This document shows, in pieces, positions 59,150 through 64,000 of a DNA stretch of 64,000 bases. The first letter of the stretch is position 1, and each line of letters begins with the position of its first letter. A program made the translations under genes and the position numbers. This DNA comes from an uncultured Eubacterium sp. (lineage in GTDB: Bacteria > Bacillota > Clostridia > Peptostreptococcales > Anaerovoracaceae). Under the pieces are notes generated by a model. That model saw only the letters and a list, made by a program, of their open reading frames with translations. It made no database searches and was not told where the DNA came from. The stretch spans positions 17,359 through 81,358 of the forward strand of contig CAMNSS010000016.1 of assembly GCA_946555345.1 (NCBI GenBank), read 5' to 3'.

Positions 59150-60631
59150 TCATTCCCCCAGCACCTCGCTAATCGCGCTTTGCGCTTCTGCCAGCGACGC
59201 TTCATCAGGAATCGCCACATAAAGCTGCCTGCTGCCCATGCTGTAAGTCGATGCATGCGTCCCTGCGCCTTTGATATACTGTTTCGTGATCGTCCAGCCG
59301 CCCAAATCTTCAAGCTGCATTTTTACAAGGCTCGATATGTCGCTGTCGCTCAGGTTCGTCTGGATTTCATCGTCAACGGCATCCAGGAGCGATGTGTATT
59401 TCATCAAAATCACGCTGCTTCCCGTCACCTTCCGGAGAATTGCTTCCAGCACCTTTTGCTGATTCTGGATTCTCTGCTGGTCTCCTTCCTCAAACGATTT
59501 TCGCTCTCTTGCAAAGAACAGCGCCGCTTTTCCATCCAAGTGGTTTATGCCCTCCGTGTAGGTGTATTTCGAGACCGCCGATTTGAACGCATAGTCTGAA
59601 TTTACATCAACGCCGCCCAGCACGTCCACCACATCAACCAGCGTCGTGAAATTAACCCTGATATAATAGTTGATATCGATGTCCAGCCAGTCTTCGACCG
59701 TCGATACCGTCTCGTCAATGCCGTATATCCCCGAATGGGTCAGCTTATCCAGCGCCCCATAAGTATGCAGCTTGACATACATATCCCTTGGAATCGAGGT
59801 GAGCAGGATTTCCTTTTTCTCGGGATTCACCGTTATGATCATGTTGACGTCGCTTCTCGACACCTTGCCGATGCCGCCAAAAGTATCGATCCCGCTGATA
59901 TATACATTGAACGGTTCTTGGGTAATGCCGACCCGTTTGGCGATATCCTTGTTGCCCACATTTACGGAAACCTTATATATGATTTTCGTGGATTTTGCAA
60001 AGCCGTCCGCATATTCGCATACCATTTCGTAATGGCTGCTGCTCAAAAAAATCACTTCATCGTGCCGGTTATTTTCCGCATCAATCAGCACGTTTTTAAG
60101 CTCCAGGTATCCTTCTGCTTCACGGCAGATTGCGCCCGTTTCCTCTTTTAGTTTGTCCTGCGCTTTCTCATAAGCCGCAGAATTTCCCTTATGTGTAAAA
60201 ACGACTGCGCCGTTTAGGTCGTCCGCATTTTTGTAGCTGCCGCCTTTCAGCGCTACGGCATAAAATTCTTCGTACTGCTTGTCCTCGTCACTGACCTTGT
60301 TGAATGCCGCATATGTGCGGAACAGGTAAAAACTGCCCAGCGCGAGCAGCAGGATCATCACGATCGAAATCACCGTTCCCACTTTGCGCTGCACGGTTTT
60401 TTCCTTGCGGCAGGAAAGCAGCTTGAAAATCAGGACGGTAAATACGATGAATATGACGAGGATGATAATGTTAAAAATAGTTGGCAGGATATCTACTACG
60501 ATTAACAGCGTTACAAAGCTGACCTCTGCCAGCAGAAACAGCAGTGTTAGGATGATGTGGAATGGCGACTTTGGAATCCATCCCTCTGATTTTTTATTTT
60601 TTTGCTGGTGATTTTTTCGTTGGTTACTCAC
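59150..60631 (-). CDS. LytR-CpsA-Psr (LCP) family ligase
   Basis: 493 residues from GTG 60631 (AGGAGG 7 bases upstream). Basic N-terminus, two or three transmembrane helices (~25-75, 88-108), then the LCP catalytic domain (~250-410): DVNMIITVNPEKKEILLTSIPRDMYVKL, YGIDETVSTVEDWLDIDINYYIRVNF, FFARERKSFEEGDQQRIQNQQ with the conserved Arg residues. LCP enzymes transfer teichoic acids or other polymers from a lipid carrier to peptidoglycan. Next to the Mur-CapA-VanY fusion in the same direction. Confidence 0.93.
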   Translation of the reverse strand: MSNQRKNHQQKNKKSEGWIPKSPFHIILTLLFLLAEVSFVTLLIVVDILPTIFNIIILVIFIVFTVLIFKLLSCRKEKTVQRKVGTVISIVMILLLALGSFYLFRTYAAFNKVSDEDKQYEEFYAVALKGGSYKNADDLNGAVVFTHKGNSAAYEKAQDKLKEETGAICREAEGYLELKNVLIDAENNRHDEVIFLSSSHYEMVCEYADGFAKSTKIIYKVSVNVGNKDIAKRVGITQEPFNVYISGIDTFGGIGKVSRSDVNMIITVNPEKKEILLTSIPRDMYVKLHTYGALDKLTHSGIYGIDETVSTVEDWLDIDINYYIRVNFTTLVDVVDVLGGVDVNSDYAFKSAVSKYTYTEGINHLDGKAALFFARERKSFEEGDQQRIQNQQKVLEAILRKVTGSSVILMKYTSLLDAVDDEIQTNLSDSDISSLVKMQLEDLGGWTITKQYIKGAGTHASTYSMGSRQLYVAIPDEASLAEAQSAISEVLGE

Positions 60632-60733
60632 AAAATTTCCTCCTAAACAAATGATTTTTTCTCATAAAAGACGAATGGTGATAGTAAAATATTTTTTAAA
60701 ATGTTTTTACATCCCGGCTTTTCCGCGCTCACT

Positions 60734-63700
60734 TTAAAGCAATTCTTTTTCAAATGAATTAAGTTCCGCATCCGCAGGCCACATCATGTTGTTATCACAT
60801 TTTGAAAAATATTCTTCTAATGTCATGTCATTTTTATAAAGTGAATACGCTAAATTTTTATTATCATAGTATCTTGCATGCATATAATTGATATCTTTAA
60901 AATCCTCTTTCGTTTTTCGTATTACAAAACCATATTGATAGGCATGTTTCAAGAGCCATTGAAAGCATTCTATTTTTGAATCAGGATTTGTATAATTGTT
61001 GCTATATATATCAATGCTTTCCCCAAGATGATGCTCACTACAGCCTTGTGGCATATATCGAAGCTGCGCGTTTTCCATGCCGTTTTTTTCTGAATACCAT
61101 ATGATTCGCAACAATTGTTCCTTATTGGTAAGATATCCATTAATCGTACAGGCAAGATCGATATTGTCTTTTCGGGCAGCATTTCTCATGGAAACCCATG
61201 CTTCTGCGGTTCTCTTCGTGATTTTACATGCACTTTGCAAAAAATACTTTTTTCCGGATACCATATCAACAGGCCTGTAAAAATCTGCTATAATATTATT
61301 CTCATTTACCAATATCGGTACTTGAGATGGATTTTCATCTTTATTTACTTTGACTACGAATATAAGCCTATCTCCATTTTCCCTAAATGCTGAAATTCCA
61401 GTAAAACCGGGATTGTTTCCTATGATTTCCCCATTTTGAAGCACAGAAGCGACAAATGCATTTTCACTTACGAAGCGTACAAACCTATCCTTGAAGACTT
61501 CATTTGGAAATATGTTTGCATCTGTAACGGCTGCTTTTCTACCCTTCATAATTTCTATTGGGTTGTCAAAATACGTTTCTATCGTTCCTGATTCACTCTT
61601 GTTGTTTAAAATATCCGCAATCAGTTCCTTTGTTTCAGCCAATGTGTTCACATTTTCATAATCGAATTCTTTTTCCTCTTCATTTGCAATTTTGCTAAGA
61701 TTCTGTACACCAAAATCCCATGCTCCGCCTACATACTCTATTGAAATTTTGAGCGGGGTATGCCCTGCCTCCACGCCACTAACGCATTTTTTATTTTTAT
61801 CGTACCTAAAATAAAAATTAGCCAGGCAAGTTTCAAGAACAGTATCACGCTTAATCATGGGCAATCCACCCCAAATATAATTACCGAGACTATAGAACAC
61901 AGGAACTTCTTTTTTCCCATTTTTAGTTGTAATATATTCCATTTCTTGCATAACATGAGGATGCGAACCTACAATCCCGTCTGCGCCCGCTTCCGCTGTT
62001 TTGTAAGCTATATATTTTTGAATAATGCTTGCGTTCGATTCATATTCGCTGCCCCAATGATAGTAAACGAAAACAATTCCTGCTCCATCGGTTCTTGCTG
62101 CCTGTATGTCATCCTTTATTTTGTGCAAATCTTCTTCCAACGTCTCAAAGGAAAATGTATTTAATAATTGATACGATTTTTCATCTATTACATTAAGATT
62201 CAACGTCGGACGCCCTTTAATTGCACCTGTTCTATAAGTATAATTCAAAACAGCTATCTTAACGCCTTTTCTTTCAAGCACACAATATCCCTTCTGTGCA
62301 GTATTTTCTTTCGTTCCTGAAACAGACACACCATTTCTTTCAAGTGTTTTCTTTGTCCTTATTAATCCTGCATATTTGGTATCATAGCTATGATTATTCG
62401 CACACGCAGCAACATCAAACCCCGCTTTTGCAATCGCGTCAGCTAAATAATCCGGTGTATTAAACTTTGGAAATCCTGAATATTCTCCCGGGCCGAATGT
62501 CGTCTCTACATTACAAATAGCAACATCTGCCTGTTTTGTAATGCCCATAATATCAGTGAAATAATGTTCAAAATGGTATTCTCCTGTTTCTTCATCAAAT
62601 GCTGCCGATATCTGGTTTCCATGTGTCATAATGTCTCCACATACGGTTACAGAAATTTGAACTTCATCATTTTTTAAATTATTTTCTTGATGAATTAATT
62701 TCATATTGTTTTTGTCCAGATGATACGCGTCAAATTTCTTTGCGATATATTTCCCATCATATCGTGGCGTACCATCAACAAAAAGCTTCGACAGGATATA
62801 GTTGTCGTTTACATTTACCCATTTAAAATTATTGTTTAATGCATACTCCGCCGCATAGGAACCTTCTGGCGCGAAGAAAGTTGCATTTTGACAACCCGAA
62901 AATGCATTTTTTGCAATAAATCCACATTGGCTTGTAAAAACGACCTTTCTCAATCTTATGCAATTCTTAAATGCATCTTCTGAAACATGCTGTACGCCTG
63001 CGAGGCTAGCCAGCGTAAGCCTTTCACAATTTTCAAAAGCCCCTTTTGACAAATACCGTGTATTTACTGGCAAATATATTTTCTCTAAAAATATGCAATC
63101 ACGGAAAGCGTACTTTCCTATCGTGCGGGTTTTATGTCCTATGATAATCCTTCGGAGCAAATGCCTCCCCTCAAACGAATAATCAGCAATTCTAACGATG
63201 TTATAATTTTCAATCATCGCCGGAATATTGATAATAGATGCCGCTCTTCGTTTGGCACTTTTTATATTAATGCCTCCCAACATCGAAATGTATTCCCATT
63301 TCAACATTCCTGTTTCTTTCGGGATATGCTTCGCTGCTCTGCCTCCGAAATAAGATATCGAATATGATGTTCCATAAGCCATATCAAAGATTCGGAACAT
63401 ATAGTACTTTAAAGCACCTTTCAATAAAATTGCATCTCCTATTTTTGTTTCATTTTTCAAAATATCCGCTACAGCGTTTACATTGTCAAAATATAACACC
63501 TTTGTTTTTCCCATCACGGATGCCGCTCCTTTAAAGATTGCCTGATCACGTGATTCGTTTCCATTATCTGATGTCAACTTGTTTTCCCCCAGAATAATGA
63601 ATTGGTCTATGCGTTTAAAGTCGCCCAATTTCTTACCCGCTTCGTAATTAAGTTGATATATTTCTTTCGTGCCGCTTTCCCGTTCTCCTATTATAGCAAT

Positions 63701-64000
63701 GCGTCGGCCTTCTTTTGGCAATTTAAGGTTTTCAAGCGTTTTAAGCGATTCCATCATAGAGGTAATCGCATGGTTAAAACAATCCAGATATAATAACTTC
63801 CCGCCTACATGATCAAGACGTTGCCTGATTCCTATGCTATGATAATTTAAAAACCCATTTTTTATTTCTTTATCGCTCAGTCCGTAAATTTTAGCAAATA
63901 AAAATACCATCAAGGCATTATATACGTTCACTGTTCCTACTATATTAATTTTTAAATGTGTCTTTCTTTTTTTGTATACTACATCAAACTCTAAAAACTC
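60734..64000 (-). CDS. Mur ligase-LRR-CapA-VanY fusion protein (5' end beyond window)
   Basis: The frame is open to the right edge, so the visible 1088 codons are the C-terminal part; an internal GTG at 63931 is not the real start. Numbered from that GTG: Mur ligase glutamate/C-terminal domain ~1-215 (GTVNVYNALMVFLFAKIYG, IRQRLDHVGGKLLYLDCFNHA, IAIIGERESGTKE); BspA-type leucine-rich repeats ~235-375 (IGKYAFRDC, LSKGAFENC, VSEDAFKNC, IAKNAFSGC); CapA metallophosphatase-like domain ~425-740 (VCGDIMTHG, NVETTFGPG, ACANNHSYD, VYYHWGSEYE, GSHPHV); VanY-like DD-carboxypeptidase ~875-1065 (SEHHLGESIDI, MHARYY). The domains imply amide-bond formation, polymer synthesis and wall trimming. No transmembrane helix is seen in the visible part. 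An LCP ligase follows 102 bases downstream. Confidence 0.85.
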   Translation of the reverse strand, partial: EFLEFDVVYKKRKTHLKINIVGTVNVYNALMVFLFAKIYGLSDKEIKNGFLNYHSIGIRQRLDHVGGKLLYLDCFNHAITSMMESLKTLENLKLPKEGRRIAIIGERESGTKEIYQLNYEAGKKLGDFKRIDQFIILGENKLTSDNGNESRDQAIFKGAASVMGKTKVLYFDNVNAVADILKNETKIGDAILLKGALKYYMFRIFDMAYGTSYSISYFGGRAAKHIPKETGMLKWEYISMLGGINIKSAKRRAASIINIPAMIENYNIVRIADYSFEGRHLLRRIIIGHKTRTIGKYAFRDCIFLEKIYLPVNTRYLSKGAFENCERLTLASLAGVQHVSEDAFKNCIRLRKVVFTSQCGFIAKNAFSGCQNATFFAPEGSYAAEYALNNNFKWVNVNDNYILSKLFVDGTPRYDGKYIAKKFDAYHLDKNNMKLIHQENNLKNDEVQISVTVCGDIMTHGNQISAAFDEETGEYHFEHYFTDIMGITKQADVAICNVETTFGPGEYSGFPKFNTPDYLADAIAKAGFDVAACANNHSYDTKYAGLIRTKKTLERNGVSVSGTKENTAQKGYCVLERKGVKIAVLNYTYRTGAIKGRPTLNLNVIDEKSYQLLNTFSFETLEEDLHKIKDDIQAARTDGAGIVFVYYHWGSEYESNASIIQKYIAYKTAEAGADGIVGSHPHVMQEMEYITTKNGKKEVPVFYSLGNYIWGGLPMIKRDTVLETCLANFYFRYDKNKKCVSGVEAGHTPLKISIEYVGGAWDFGVQNLSKIANEEEKEFDYENVNTLAETKELIADILNNKSESGTIETYFDNPIEIMKGRKAAVTDANIFPNEVFKDRFVRFVSENAFVASVLQNGEIIGNNPGFTGISAFRENGDRLIFVVKVNKDENPSQVPILVNENNIIADFYRPVDMVSGKKYFLQSACKITKRTAEAWVSMRNAARKDNIDLACTINGYLTNKEQLLRIIWYSEKNGMENAQLRYMPQGCSEHHLGESIDIYSNNYTNPDSKIECFQWLLKHAYQYGFVIRKTKEDFKDINYMHARYYDNKNLAYSLYKNDMTLEEYFSKCDNNMMWPADAELNSFEKELL

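Noticed and set aside
1..64000. tRNA, rRNA and CRISPR loci
   Set aside because: No cloverleaf with a TTCGA arm, rRNA core or repeat-spacer array was noticed in the intergenic regions.

Overview
The window looks like chromosome from an anaerobic, endospore-forming Firmicute of class Clostridia. The evidence is a complete spoIIIAA-AH operon, an Asp23-NusB-XseAB-IspA-Dxs-TlyA block, IreB, a PyrK/PyrD type-B dihydroorotate dehydrogenase, and strong Bacillus-type promoters and ribosome binding sites. The exact genus cannot be fixed from the sequence; relatives of the Anaerovoracaceae would fit, but that is a guess.

Positions 1 to about 9540 are accessory DNA. A divergent MerR regulator faces an acetyltransferase and a heterodimeric ABC exporter. 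These are followed by the 3' scrap of a DUF4368-type recombinase, a sigma-70 region-4-like protein, a 520-base tract that looks like conserved mobile-element sequence, an AAA/DUF4143 ATPase, a tiny ORF and a large serine recombinase. The recombinase ends about 40 bases before the amputated 3' half of a D-alanyl-D-alanine carboxypeptidase gene. The block is therefore best read as the right end of one or more nested integrative elements inserted into that gene, with the other end beyond the left edge.

From 10.3 to 25.0 kb the genes run on the + strand: a DUF3343 protein, a secreted SH3-repeat glucosaminidase, a membrane-anchored cohesin-like protein, a pyrimidine operon (pyrC-K-D-F-E-B-I), a small membrane protein, alaS, ireB and ruvX. 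From 25.5 kb to the right edge nearly everything is on the - strand: an SOS-controlled LysM protein (YneA-like), a TVP38 membrane protein, a PLP lyase-family protein, a GLUG-repeat protein, a tyrosine recombinase, miaA-mutL-mutS, an aminotransferase, the asp23-nusB...tlyA block, an APC permease and amidohydrolase with a divergent AraC regulator, spoIIIAA-AH, a CNNM/HlyC-type protein, a U32 peptidase, an O-methyltransferase, mltG, efp, an LCP ligase, and finally a giant Mur ligase-LRR-CapA-VanY fusion cut by the right edge.

Three patterns stand out. (1) Imperfect tandem repeats with periods of 18, 21, 24 and 36 bases sit inside or beside housekeeping genes (pyrD, mutL, mutS, the cohesin protein, the alaS 3' end, the spoIIIAD-AE gap). 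(2) A roughly 75-base dispersed repeat occurs near 26.0 and 55.3 kb, and its changes look partly synonymous in one frame (shared peptide CKTxxKIPLHICRxF). (3) The spoIIIA operon carries a very short SpoIIIAF. The most unusual single gene is the Mur ligase-CapA-VanY fusion next to an LCP ligase, which suggests a wall-linked polymer pathway packed into one polypeptide.
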